A stretch of 64,000 nt of DNA from Limnomonas spitsbergensis. Taxonomy: Eukaryota; Chlorophyta; Chlorophyceae; Chlamydomonadales. Both the position numbers and the translations under genes were made by a program. The stretch covers positions 1,788,501 through 1,852,500 of the forward strand of contig JAYJMM010000100.1 of assembly GCA_037349105.1 (NCBI GenBank). Direction: 5' to 3'. The notes under the pieces were generated by a model that worked only from the letters and a program-made list of their open reading frames with translations, was not told the origin of the DNA and did not search any database. How positions within the stretch are numbered: position 1 is the first letter of the stretch; the number at the start of each line of letters is the position of its first letter. This document shows, piece by piece, positions 1 through 11,153 of this stretch.

Positions 1-1529
1 TAAAGGCGAGCAGGAGCAGGAAAGGCACACGACCAACAAGTATACACTCGGCCACAATAAGTCATGCGTAAAAAGTTCGATTAAGGTATAAAATCAAACT
101 GATGCCCCGCCTCAACACCCCTCTAGCTAAAGCACACTACCACCAGTATCCCACCCGAAAGCTGCTGCAAACGTCTCCACCATTATTTCACTTTTTCTAC
201 TGTCTGGTACCGATATGTTTGTTTATTTTCTATTTTCTATTTTTAGGGCTAGGGATAGTAGGATCTGAAAGGGCTGGGGTTTCTTCGGACTTCCTTCATT
301 TCATCATTTTATGTGTTGGTATTTTTCGCTCTCCTTTTTCGTCTGTTCCTTCCGTTTCTCCTTAAAGCCTGAAGTTTGTTTCCCCCCCCCAGACAGCCGG
401 GCGCCCATGAAGCCTAGTCTCTGCAGCAGAGGTGTTACGCCATAGACGTTTTCCTTATCGCATGGCTTTCTCCTTTTTAGTTGGCTACAAATTTAAATAA
501 CTGGTTTTAGATGTAAATATAGGGATGATGGCTGTTCGGCGGTCAATTTTCTACGTGCAAAACAAAAAATGTCCGGGGATCTTTGCACTGGTTTCGGGTT
601 CTTCATTCTTGATGCAACTCGTGCAAACAACCCAGCGATTCATATACTACGTAGACATTCTCCGTATGTGCAACCTCAAATATAATAAGCGCACGAGCAA
701 TGTCATTTTACAGTACTCAACGTCAGGTGAGACGCTGACCCAAACACTTTGTCATCGACGCCTATCCTGGTTGTGCTAGGATTATCACAGCCTCTTTCCA
801 CAAATGGGGATCTAATGGCTGTATTTTGCGCCTAGCCCACCAGACTGTGGTTAAATGGCAGTTTGTACCGAGGGTTGTGCTAGACTTTATCTCCAGCCTA
901 TGTCCTCGTTCTGAGGGTGGCTGAAGGTACCCCCCTCCCAACCTGCAATCTTGTCCCAGTGACACGCGGGAGAGCATGTAGCCTCGTGGCTCCACTTGCC
1001 GGATTCTAAGACAAAATATGTTATCTTCAATTTCGAGAGGTTGCCTTGGGGATGTGGCAGTTGTGGCAGTTGTGTCAGTTGACGTTGTGGCAGTGACGTT
1101 GTGGCAGTGACGTTGTGGCAGTGACGTTGTGGCAGTGGCAGTTGTGTCAGTTGACGGAAATAAACGGAGTTTGGGGCTAGAGTGTGCAATTGGTGCTTCA
1201 GTTAAACTACGACAATGATGACACATACATAGTTTCGTACAAAATAAAAACGAGGCCAATATCTGCCAAATGAAGATAAGTTTCTAGATTTTGGTCGAAG
1301 ACGATGATTACAAATTGAACCTCCTTGAACGAATCATGCTCACCCAGCCCGCCCCTTACACGAATCACAGACGCGAGAGGAAATCACACATCTCGCTCAC
1401 AGCATGCTCAATTGCTCATGCATAAAAAGAATGCAAGGAAATGGATGACATCCTTAAGAATGGCAGCGACTGTAGCGGTGCTAGTCATCAGAGCACCTCC
1501 ACAACAGCCTTACCAGTCAATGCATGGCA

Positions 1530-1534
1530 TTACA
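1530..1534 (-). terminator. candidate TGTAA polyadenylation signal of the TyrRS gene
   Basis: TTACA on the plus strand, that is TGTAA on the coding strand, about 230 bp after the TyrRS stop codon. TGTAA is the usual signal in chlorophyte algae (established knowledge). Other TTACA words occur near 1308 and 1356, so the choice is tentative. Confidence 0.3.
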
Positions 1535-1582
1535 CCTCCGCCCCCTTCTGTGTTTCTTTCCATATTTCCTACCAACTCTTTA

Positions 1583-1643
1583 GTTAGGCGCCCACGCGGC
1601 CGAGCCTTTTTTGAGCAGGGCCCAGAGGTGTAACGTCATTGAC
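1583..1643 (+). repeat. dispersed GGCGCCCACGCGGCCGA element, copy
   Basis: Reads GGCGCCCACGCGGCCGAGC, then a T-rich spacer, then GCAGGGCCCAGAGGTGTAACG, then TCATTGACC. The same roughly 57-bp sequence recurs about a dozen times in this window on both strands, only outside the recognised exons. Function unknown; it may be one end or a conserved core of a short interspersed element. Confidence 0.8.
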
Positions 1644-1761
1644 CTCTGGACCCTCCTCGAACAAGGCTCAACCGCATGGACGCCCAACAGCGTCGCAAGT
1701 CAAAAATGAACACACAGACCCAGGTCCCTCTCCCGTATTCCAGAGGCATCACATTGCCCCC

Positions 1762-4700
1762 CTAAGACAGCTTGACCAACATCTTGTTCTTCTTCCCAGC
1801 CGCAATCAGCAGCATCCTGCCATCGATCAGGTCCTCCTCCTTGATGGCCAACATCTCCTCCTGCACCTTCTGGTTGTTCAAGTAAATGCCGCCACCCTTG
1901 ATCATCCTGCACAAGCAAGGGATTTTCGAATCAAATCCTTGAAGTGAAACAATTTTTTGATCTCAGTTCAGATCAGGAATCTGGTAATTCTAGGAAATTC
2001 CGCGGCCCTTGATCATCCTATACTAGAGATTTATTTGATAAATTTTGGTTTGGTCTTCTGGTCCAGAGATCCCGAGGTCGGGTCAGGTCAGGCTTCTGGT
2101 TGTTCAAGTAAATTCCGCCACCCTTGATGATCCTGCTCAAGCAAGGGATTTGCATACAAACAAATTTTGGCAACAGAAACAAAGTTCACCAGTCGGGTGA
2201 GGTCCGGTTGCTGGTTGTTCAAGTCAACGCCGCCACCCTCAATCATCCTGCTCAAGCAAGAAAGTTACAAACATACAAATTTTGGCAACCAAAATAGATT
2301 TCACCAGTCCGGTCAGGTCAGGCTTCTGGTTCTTTAAGTAAACGCCGCCACCCTTGATCATCCTGCACAAGCAAGGCATTTGCAAAATAAAATTTTGGGA
2401 ACGAAAACAAATTTTACAAGCCTGGTTATCTTTTTCAAGCAATTACTCAGCAAAGCAGCGACAACAAATTTGGGGGGGTGTTCAGGTCAGGTTCCTGGTT
2501 ATTTAAGTAAATGCCAATGCCCTCCATCATCTTGCACACGAAGTTTGCAATTAAGCCGAATTGAGGTATGCCGGGCATGCCGGTCCTGCTTCTGGTATTC
2601 TCAACTAATTGCCCCTTGCTTGTCTCAAGTCAGACCGAGACCATCACGTCCATGTGGGGGCAAGCCGACCAGCTGCTCCCGGCTCAGATTCGCCAAATGA
2701 TCATCACCCGCCACCCCAAAACATAAAGCGCCATAACTGGCACTCACTTGCATTCCTGTCCCTAGCCTGTCTGAAGTATAATCGAGACCAGTACCGGTCC
2801 GGAGGCACATGCCGACCAGCTTTGCTGAAGGTGCGTCACCCGCCTCCACAAAATACTAACCGAAATAACTGGCAATCACCGATAGTAACAGTGCGGATGT
2901 GGCCACGGCCCCAAGCTGTGCTGTTGCTTTTACCTCCACACCCTACTAGGGCGTAGCTTTCTCTCTTTCTGGCAGTCACTTGCTTCACGGTCCCGAGCCG
3001 GTTTGCAGACCAATGGAGACCATGGGGCAAACCAGTCTAGGAGCACGCCCACCAGCCACTCCCAAGAACTTGCTCAAGGTGCATCACCCACCCGCCAAAA
3101 ACAAAACCGACACAAACGTCACTCACTTGCGCCCCTGCCCCTTGCTTGTCTGAAGTCCGATAGAAACCATAACGTCCACGAGGGGCACGCCGACCAGCTG
3201 CTCCCTGCTTAAGGTGGCTGATGGTGCGTCGCTCGCAACGGCCTCCAGCGTCTGCGCGTCCAGCTTGGTGTTGCTGCCGGGCTTCAGTGCCTATAAAGCG
3301 GGCGGCAGTTACATGTGACATAATTGTCCTGCTAGATGGTACATTATGGCTGATGGTGCATCACTCGCTACCGCCTCCAGCGTCTGCGCCTCCAGCTTGG
3401 TGTTGCTGCCGGGCTTCAGTGCCTATAAAGCGGGCGGCAGTTACATGTGACATAATTGTCCAGCTAGATGGTACATTATGGCTGATGGTGCATCACTCGC
3501 TACCGCCTCCAGCGTCTGCGCGTCCAGCTTGGTGTTGCTGCCGGGCTTCAGTGCCTATAAAGCGGGCGGCAGTTACATGTGACATAATTGTCCTGCTAGA
3601 TGGTACATTATGGCTGATGGTGCATCACTCGCTACCGCCTCCAGCGTCTGCGCCTCCAGCTTGGTGTTGCTGCCGGGCTTCAGTGCCTATAAAGCGGGCG
3701 GCAGTTACATATGACATAATCATAATTGTCCTGCTAGATGGTACATTATGGCTGATGGTGCATCACTCGCTACCGCCTCCAGCGTCTGCGCGTCCAGCTT
3801 GGTGTTACTGCCGGGCTTCAGTGCCTATAAAGCGGGCAGCAGTCACACGTGGCATGTTTGTCCAGCTAGATGGATTAAAAGGGGTCGGCAATCCAGCTAG
3901 ATCCAGCCAGATCCAGCTAGATCCAGCCGGATCCAGCTAGACGGATAGTCACGTAATGGCTGATGGTGCATCGCTCGCTTCAGTCTCCAGCGTCTGCCTG
4001 TCCAGTTTAATGTCGCTGCCATGCTTCAGAGCCCAATCAGCAGAGCAGGCAGCAGTGAAACAAATAAATAATCGTATACGTAGACAAGTGCGTGGATTAA
4101 GTAAGCCGCCCATGTTGGCCGAAGCATGGGACACAGCAACCAAACAGGCGAGTAGTCACATGTATTATTCGATGGTACTTGCTGCCAAACTCCATGGCCT
4201 GAAAACAGGCAGTAGGTAAAAGCACCCGCTCTATGGTAGTAGTAAGGTGCACAAGGTGGTCTTGCAGCTGAAAAACAAACACTACTCCTTGCCGTGCATT
4301 AACTCAACGTGTTTGCCTCCCTTCCGTCTCGCTCTCCCTTACCTTTCCTTGCTTGCCTTCCCTCCTCTTGTTTTTCCACTGGCAATGATTAAAAAAACGA
4401 GGAAACGACGCTCTCTTATCTCCATGGCTTGAAGCGCTGCGTGTGTTCCTCCCGGTTTGCTCTTCCCACCATAATAATGGTTCAGAACTCAAACAAAATC
4501 CGTCATTTCTCACCTCCGTGGTTTGCAGGGCTTGTCTCAGCCCCTCCTCTCCATGCACAAACTTGGTCACCTCCTCAGCCAGCCTGCGTTGCACGCCGTT
4601 CGGCACGTAGCCAGGCTGACCCATGGCCGCCTCCAGCTCAGCTATCTCTTCCAGGCCCAAGAACGTAAGCATGCGAAGGAACTTGACGACGTCGGTGTCA

Positions 4701-7700
4701 GTCACCGCAAACAGATGCTGATAAAATTTATAGGGGGACATGCGCTCGGACGAGAGCCAAACCGCGCCACCCACCGACTTGCCGAATTTGCGGCCCTCAC
4801 TGTCCACCTGACAGAGGGATGGGCAACGCGGGAACGGCATTGTTGAATGTCATTGTTGTTGTTATTATTATCATTATTTATTTGGATGCTTTGCGGAAAC
4901 TTGCCGCTCCCTCACTGTCCACCTGACAGAGGAATGGGCAGCGCAGGAAGGGCGTTGCTGGTTGTCATTGTTGATGTTGTTATCATGACCTTTTGTATTA
5001 AAAGCTTTGCAGAAACTTTCGGCTCCATCACACCGTCAACCTGTCATCAGAACCGAAGAGGAAGGGTGGTAAAGGGGGTAGTTGCGGTTGCTGTTCTTAA
5101 TTTAAATGCTGGCGGTAGCGCGGGAAGGGCGTTGTTGGTTGTCATTGTTGTTCTGTTGTTATCATAACCTTTTGTATTTAAATGCTTTGCGGAAACTTGC
5201 GACCCCATCACACCGTCAACCTGTCATCAGAACCAAAGAGGAGGGGCGGTAAAGGGGATAGTTGTGGATGCTGTTGTAAATTTACATGCTTAGCGAGGGG
5301 GAGGGCAGGGGATTTTGAAATGCGCAACGGAAAGGAATTGGCAGGCCAAGTGGCTGGATGACTACCGTACTTGCTCTTGCTGTTGTTGTTGTTGTTATTT
5401 ATTCCAATGCTCAGCGGAAAGTGCTTTAGTAGGCCAATGGCAGGGCGACCACTGTGGGCCTATTGTGCCCTAGCCTTGGCCGGCCTCTGGCTGTTGGCCC
5501 AAGCGGCAGGCATGAAGCTGCACCTGACTCATCTGTCGTTAAGCCAATCGATGTAGCCAATTTTATTTTATGTTTAATTGTATATATTGCTGGTCACTGG
5601 AAATTCAAAATAAACAGCAGGGGGGGGGGGAGGGGGGGTAAAGTCAGGGTGGTATCATGGTGAGCACTGAAGCAGTTTATCCTCATCGTGATTCAGCTAC
5701 ATGTCAGCTACATTCCGGCCTCTGGCCAGAGGCCCCTTTTGTGGTCAGCCGAAGGTGGACTTGAAGCTGACAAATAAAGCATGATGTGTGTGCGAGGGGG
5801 GGTCTAGGCTACAAGGCAGGCCGCACTATCTCCTAGATAACACGCAATAGCAAGCAGCAGATAGGGTTTGCTGCACCAAGCCCCACCGGCCTTAGGCTGA
5901 AGTCTAGCTTAAGTGTGCTGTAAGCATAGCTGAAGTGTGGATTAAGTAAAATGAAGTGTAGATAACTTGGAGCTTAAGTGTAGCTGAATTGCAGCTGGCA
6001 TTAGGCTTAAGAGAAAGTCAAACATTGTTGACATGTAGCTGAAGGATACATGAAGCGTAGCTGAGGTGTGGCTGGAATGTAGCAGAAGTGAGTGATAGTC
6101 GAAGCACCCTTACCGCTCTTTGCCTCCGCAAGAAATTATTTCGCCGTCGCACCTTAGGAAAACTTAGGCAGAAAACACCGCTTTTGGGACGTCACACAAA
6201 TTATTCAGTGAAGCGCTTAAGCTAAAAAACATATGTATTTCTCATTTGAGAGGCAAAACAAGTCTACGGTACGTAAGCTCTGTTTACCACTCACCAGCAA
6301 CGGGAAGGTGAGGCCGAAGCATGATGGTGCCTCCTGGCTCCCGTCCTCCTTCCCCAGCAACCTGAAGGAAACAAAACGAGGTGTCAGTTATAGAAAAAAT
6401 GAAACAGGATGGCAACTCCGAGACAGGATGGTGCCTCCTGGCTCCCGTCCTCCTTCCCCAGCAACCTGAAGGAAAGGAATGGACGCGCAAGTCAGGGGGG
6501 AAATGCAACAGGAGGGCGCTTCCAAGGCAGGGAGAGGGGCCTCATAGCTAGTATTCTCCTTCGACCCACCAACCTGCAAGAAAGAAAATGGCAAGCCAGT
6601 CAAGAACAAATAGATAACGTTGCCTCAGAGACAGCATGGGGCCTCCTGGCTCCAGTGCTCCCCTGCCCCCCCAGCAACCTGCAAGACATAAAACAAGGCG
6701 CCAGTCATGAAAGGGAAAAAACGAAACAGGACGGCGCTTCCAAGACATGACGGGGCCTCCTGACTGCCATGATCCTGCCCCTATACCCTGCAAGAAAGAA
6801 TGGAGGATAAAAAAAAAGGACGGCGACTCCGAAACAGGAAGAGGCCTCCGGACACTGGACAGCCGGGGCTGTGGCAACCGTCCTCCATCCCCAGCCACTT
6901 CAAGGAAGAAAAAGCGGCGTCGGTCAAGGAGGGAAAGTAAGGTATTCTTGCGGAAGAAATAAGGACACAGGGCGGGGCTTTCTAGACAGGATAGGGCCTC
7001 CTGGCTGCTGTCCTCCTTCGCCAGCAAAGTGCAAGAATTGAATCGAGGTGCCAATCAAGGATCTAAAAACCCGAGCAAACCTGCAAAAGAGTAAAGTAGG
7101 GCGGGAAACGAAGTAAGACGGCGCATTGAAGACTGGGAAGGGCCTTCTGGCCATTGCCCTCCTCACCCAACAATATGCAAGAAAGGAAACGAGGCGCCGG
7201 TCAAGGGGGGGAAACGAGTGCGGTACACTTGGCATGCAAGGCGTGAGATTCAAGGGCACGGCACATCCTGGTTGTAGCATGAGGGTTTAGGGTTACGGGT
7301 TTGGGGTTTTGGGGTGCCTTAATCGCAGGCTTATGGTTTAGAGTTGCAGGTAAGGGGTATATCTTTAGGGTTCAGGGTTAGCGTGCTTCACACGGGGTCT
7401 AAGTTATAGAGTTTGGAATTGAAGCGTTCAGTGTCAAGGGTAACATTTTAGGGGTTAGCGTGCCTCAAGTGGCGCGTGGGCATGGGCAAGATAGCGAGTC
7501 ACATTCATGCCGCAAAAACTCGAGCAGCGGTACACTCTACCAACGCAGGGCAAGCATGACGCAGCAGCGCTGTGGCAATCAGCCGAGGCGGCATCCAACC
7601 TATCCAGCACAATGCAAAACTGCGGTAGAGAGCATGTAAGCCCTCAAGCCCTCAAGCCCTGTCCAGATCGTTCAGCCCCCGAGGTGAACAGCAGTCAGAC

Positions 7701-10700
7701 ATTGCCAATTTCTCACAACACGGCACAATGCGGCGCAGGATTCGTGTTACGCGGTAAAAAAATGAAGCCCTGCCCTGTTCAGATCATTCATTCCCTGACG
7801 TCTACAGCAGTCAGACATTGCCAATTCTTCACAACACGGCATAATACAGCGCAGAATTAGTGTAATGCGGTACAGATTATGCGATTCAGGGCTTCAGGCC
7901 ATACGGCCCCCCAAGCAGCCTCACAGTCTCCTCACCCACCCTTGAGGTCTGTGCCCGCTGTTATATTCCTCCACTGGCTTGCTTTCAGCCTCCCAACCCG
8001 CCCTTCATCTCCCATGCCAGCCTGTTACCTTCGCACGAGACCTGCGCCCGCTGTAGTATTCCCCTACTGGCCAGCTACCAGCCTCCCAGCACGCCCTTCA
8101 CCTCCCACGCCCTCTTCTCTGCACCAGTCTGCCCTTCATCTCCCATGCCAGCCTGTTACCTTCGCACGAGACCTGCGCCCGCTGTAGTATTCCCCTACTG
8201 GCCAGCTACCAGCCTCCCAGCACGCCCTTCACCTCCCACGCCCTCTTCTCTGCACCAGTCTGCCCTTCATCTCCCATGCCAGCCTGTTACCTTCGCACGA
8301 GACCTGCGCCCGCTGTAGTATTCCCCTACTGGCCAGCTACCAGCCTCCCAGCACGCCCTTCACCTCCCACGCCCTCTTCTCTGCACCAGTCTGCCCTTCA
8401 TCTCCCACGCCAGCCTGTTACCTTCGCACGAGATCTGTGCCCGCTGTAATATTCCCCCACTGGTCGCTACCGCCGATCTGCACCCGCACGCCCTCTTCTC
8501 TGCAGAGGTGTACGAAGTCGTAACCCTGAATCCACACATTCAGACAATCACATTTTCAGGCATCCAAACATACAGCAATTAAGACATTCACACCAAGCAC
8601 ATTGTTTGCCATAGGCCCTATACAATTTTGTGACTCACTTACAGCAATGTCCCCTCCCAAGGGGGACCTTCCTGTAGGAAAAACTACTGTTGGAAGTCAT
8701 TCAAGGTCTGACACGCCCCTAAAAAGGGGGCGCATTATGCCGTATCGTGCTACCTTGTTAGTACAATCCAGCTAAAACTGTGCCATATCCTGCTATCTTG
8801 GTTGTGCAATCTGGCTTAACCTGTGCCATACCGGGCGGTATCGTGCTGCCTTGGCAGTACTGTCCAACTAAACATGTGCCGAGTGTAATCCGGCTGAACC
8901 TGTGTCGTATCGTGCTGCCTTGGTAGTAAAATCCAGCTTAACCTGGGCCTTATCGTGCTCCAATATCGGTGCCATTCCACCAAATCTGTGCTGTATCCTG
9001 CGACCTTGGTGGTACAATCCGTCTAAACATGTGCTGCATCGTGCTACCTTGGTGGTACAATCCGGCTTAACATGGGCCTTATCCTGCCACCTTATCGGTG
9101 CCATTCCACCAAGTCTGTGCTGTATCCTGGGACTTTGTTTCAGGGCCTGCCCCAGCTTCACCTGTAACAGCTGATAGGTGAACTCGGTGAAGCTGATGCC
9201 CTGTTCCGATTCCAGGCGTGTCTTGACCTGCAGGGGTACGGGAGGGAGAGGGGAAGGTACTGAGAAGGAGGGGGAGGATGGGAGGTAATGAGGGGGAGGG
9301 GGAGGGGGAGGGGGAGGGGGAGGGGGGGGGGAGTGAGGGGTAGAAGGAGGGGGAGGTAGTGGGGGGTAGAGTGAGGGCGAGGTTGTGAGGTGCAGAGGGT
9401 GGGGGAGGTAGTGAGATTCACAGACATAAGGGTGGAGGCTGGGAGGTTCATGGTTTGTGTTGCAGCTAACGTACTTACAGCTTTGCCTGCCCTTGCCGTT
9501 TGCACCAGGGGGTGGGAAGCCACGGGGGGCAGATCTGAAGAAATTTCCTGCACCCTGGTTTTGGCTCCTGGATCAAATCCTCTTTGCTTCCCCCCCCCTG
9601 GTTTGCACCTTGCCCAATATGTGCCCTCTCACCGAGTCCTTGGCCAGCATTGTGCCCACTCGGGCAAACTTTCCAACGTCTCGCAGGAATCCCAGGAACG
9701 AGATGCCCTTGAACCAGTCAAGGTTGTTGACGACACGCATGGGGGGTGCAGAGGGGCCCTCGCTGCCGCGAGCGAGGATCCCTTCCAGCTGCCGGCCAAT
9801 GGCTGGGGGCAGGAGGATGAGATGGGAAGCGTGAACGATCAGCGGTTTGGGGTTACTGGCTTTGACGGTGGTCATGTCCTAGGCTTAAGATTGAAGGCTG
9901 GGAGACGCTTTGAAAGGCTAAATGTGGTCTCCTCAACTCATGCTTTACGGCGTTTGGATTTCTTTCTGATTTCAATTAGGGGCTTGGGCATGACAGAAGC
10001 ATCTCCTTACAGGCTTTGGACAGAGCATACCGCAAGAGAAATAGGCAGGTAAGTAGGCAGTTAGGTAAGCAGTTAGGCAGGTAGGTAGGCAAGTAGGCAG
10101 GCAGGTAGGCAAGCAGGTAGGCGAATAGGCGGGCAGGTAGGCAGATTAGTAGGTCAGGGTGCACAGCCAGAGAAACACAGAGGATAGAAAGGCAAGGCCT
10201 GAATCCTGACGGGGTTCAAATGACGCTGGCTGAGCCCAGGTGGACAATAAAAAGTTTCTCACTTTCTGTATGCATGCCTGTGGAAATGGCTGGCGACCTC
10301 TTTCAGCCCAGTACTGGGTGCACCAGCCATGCGCTACCATGCACCAAGTAGTGGCGTTCCACACATGTGCCTCATGCATCCTAGCATCAGCATGCCCACC
10401 ATGCACCTCATGCATATATAAGACCAGCATATATGTAGCAGCACGCAACCCATGCGCTACCATGCACACATGAAACTCATGCAGCAGCTTGTCACCCATG
10501 CGTTCCATGCATCCAAGACAACCAAGCATCAACATGCCCCTCACCATGCACTGCAACGTATGTACAGCACCCATGCAGAGGCAAACTATGCATATGCTTC
10601 ATGCGTGCAAGCTACCAATGCGGCAGCACCCACCCACTCATCTGCCATGCATGCATGCATGCCACGCAGGCCCCATGCATGCATGACACGCATACGGCAT

Positions 10701-11123
10701 TAGGCCACCGATGCGCCATGATGCACCCGTTCAACAGCACCCACCCTGGACGTTTCCTTCAATCTCCTCCTCGGACAGCACAGGGCGCTCCGTGCTGCGG
10801 CCGGAAGGGTCCCCAACACGCCCTGTTGCACCTCCCAGCAGCGCTACTGGTGTGTGGCCACACCTCTGGAACCAAGACAGGACGATTATCCCCAGTAGGT
10901 TGCCCAGGTGCAGGCTGTCAGCGGTGGGGTCGAAGCCGCAGTAGACGGACAGGGACTCGGCAGTGGCCACCTTGGCCAAATCGTCGCTGGTAACCTCTTG
11001 AATGAGGCCGCGTTGTCGCAAGATGGAAACGACATCGCCGCTAACGGCTTGAGCCGTCGTCGTCCCTCCTTGCGAGTGAGACCGAGGGAGTGAGGGAGGA
11101 GTGCGATGAACACATTGACGCAA
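1762..11123 (-). CDS. tyrosyl-tRNA synthetase, bacterial/organellar type (8 recognised exons)
   Basis: Charges tRNA-Tyr with tyrosine. The bacterial-type sequence points to a plastid or mitochondrial enzyme. Exons (minus strand): 11123-10745, 9802-9633, 9227-9162, 8525-8422, 6361-6295, 4807-4514, 3290-3127, 1906-1762; all junctions are GT/AG and keep phase, giving about 462 codons. Counting from 11123, I see a class I ATP-site HIGH-type motif HLGN at 72-75 in [16 protein letters not shown], the tyrosine-pocket motif GGSDQWGN at 223-230, a KMSKS-type loop KFGKS at 269-273, and a C-terminal S4-type RNA-binding segment with [13 protein letters not shown]. The stop is TAG at 1764-1762. The 5' end is unresolved: codon 11123 is TTG, the frame is closed by a stop at 11156-11154, and no ATG lies before the catalytic core. 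An upstream exon must supply the start and transit peptide; an ATG at 11316 followed by a GTACGT donor is one candidate. Family call is secure; the exact N-terminus is not. Confidence 0.93.
1975..2545 (-). repeat. decoy copies of TyrRS exon 8 acceptor and 5' end
   Basis: Copies of the start of exon 8 (coding [15 protein letters not shown] peptide, preceded by a CAG acceptor) stand upstream in the intron at about 2092-2147, 2209-2262 and 2325-2380, with more diverged ones near 1980-2030 and 2493-2545. They are truncated after about 40 coding bases, so they are exon-edge duplications and not alternative complete exons. Confidence 0.85.
2575..3060 (-). repeat. decoy copies of TyrRS exon 7 3' end and donor
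   Basis: Three diverged copies (about 2610-2695, 2755-2830, 2990-3055) of the end of exon 7 ([23 protein letters not shown] region, seen intact at 3127-3215), each continuing into the same donor-side intron sequence with GTGAGTG. They lie downstream of the true exon in transcription direction. Confidence 0.75.
3339..4045 (-). repeat. 132-bp tandem array copying TyrRS exon 7 acceptor and 5' end
   Basis: Four close copies spaced 132, 132 and 138 bp (starts near 3349, 3481, 3613, 3751) plus a diverged copy at about 3957-4045. Each holds the acceptor TATAG and the first codons of exon 7 ([20 protein letters not shown]). Because 132 is divisible by three, an open frame runs through the array on the opposite strand; it has no protein character. 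A small GATCCAGCTA repeat fills 3888-3940. Confidence 0.9.
4880..5240 (-). repeat. decoy copies of TyrRS exon 6 acceptor and start
   Basis: A clear copy at about 4885-4960 of the exon 6 start (GTGGACAGTGAGGG behind a CTGTCAG acceptor) and more diverged ones near 5005-5060 and 5190-5240. They are interleaved with a GTTGTTATTATCA-type simple repeat. Confidence 0.7.
5690..6110 (+). repeat. CAGCTACA/CGGCCT dispersed repeat and TAGCTGAAGTG repeats
   Basis: About 5690-5775 resembles the dispersed family also seen at 18920, 23705, 30555, 51905 and (reversed) 58400: GATTCAGCTACA, then CGGCCTCTGGCC, then a GGTCAGCC-like segment. It is followed at about 5895-6090 by loosely tandem TAGCTGAAGTG words. 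Lies inside the TyrRS intron between exons 5 and 6. Confidence 0.55.
6400..7200 (-). repeat. tandem copies of TyrRS exon 5 acceptor and 5' end
   Basis: About seven copies (near 6421-6472, 6530-6580, 6633-6690, 6745-6800, 6855-6905, 6985-7035, 7130-7180) of the CTTTCAGGTTGCTGGGGAAG acceptor region and first bases of exon 5. The true exon (6361-6295) is the last copy in transcription order and the only one that runs on to a GTGAGT donor in phase. Confidence 0.85.
7280..7470 (+). repeat. degenerate telomere-like GGGTTTAGGG tract
   Basis: Irregular GGGTTTAGGG/GGGTTACGGG/GGTTTGGGG words resembling the plant-type telomere repeat, interstitial within a TyrRS intron. Too irregular to be a functional telomere. 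Confidence 0.5.
7945..8421 (-). repeat. 131-bp tandem array copying TyrRS exon 4 3' end and donor
   Basis: Copies at 8041, 8172 and 8303 are spaced exactly 131 bp and end in register on the real exon 4 (8525-8422); a diverged one lies near 7950. Each copy carries a damaged version of the [11 protein letters not shown] coding bases and the GAAGGTAACAGG donor. The real exon alone keeps GGSDQWGN intact. Confidence 0.9.
8690..9161 (-). repeat. repeats around TyrRS exon 3 donor
   Basis: Diverged 60-80-bp units (TGCTGCCTTGGTAGTACAATCC and CAGCTTAACCTG words) leading up to the end of exon 3 at 9162, whose donor flank reads CCCAGCTTCACCTGTAACAG on the plus strand. Similarity to the exon edge is weaker than in the other arrays. 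Confidence 0.55.
9235..9420 (+). repeat. G-rich purine tract
   Basis: Nearly pure GGGGGA/GGGAGGT purine repeats immediately upstream (in transcription order) of TyrRS exon 3. On the coding strand it is a long pyrimidine tract and could act as an extended polypyrimidine tract. Confidence 0.7.
10035..10730 (+). repeat. GCAGGTAGGCAA minisatellite and CATGCA-rich tract
   Basis: 10035-10152 is a tandem GCAGGTAGGCAA-type repeat. 10320-10730 is unusually rich in CATGCA/CATGCAC palindromic words. Both lie in the TyrRS intron between exons 1 and 2. Confidence 0.7.
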
Positions 11124-11153
11124 TATGCGACACGCTAATAATGGTCGGCGAAC

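Larger units (their letters stand above)
1..1761. other. non-coding flank downstream of the tyrosyl-tRNA synthetase gene
   Basis: No convincing coding exon was found. The stretch is moderately AT-rich. It holds a short GTGGCAGTGACGTT-type tandem repeat at about 1050-1155 and a degenerate copy (about 396-455) plus a good copy (1583-1643) of the dispersed GGCGCCCACGCGGCCGA element. Short open frames here have no recognisable protein character. Confidence 0.6.

Noticed and set aside
3221..3940. 239-codon open frame on the plus strand
   Set aside because: It is antisense to the 132-bp repeats of TyrRS exon 7; it stays open only because the unit is divisible by three.
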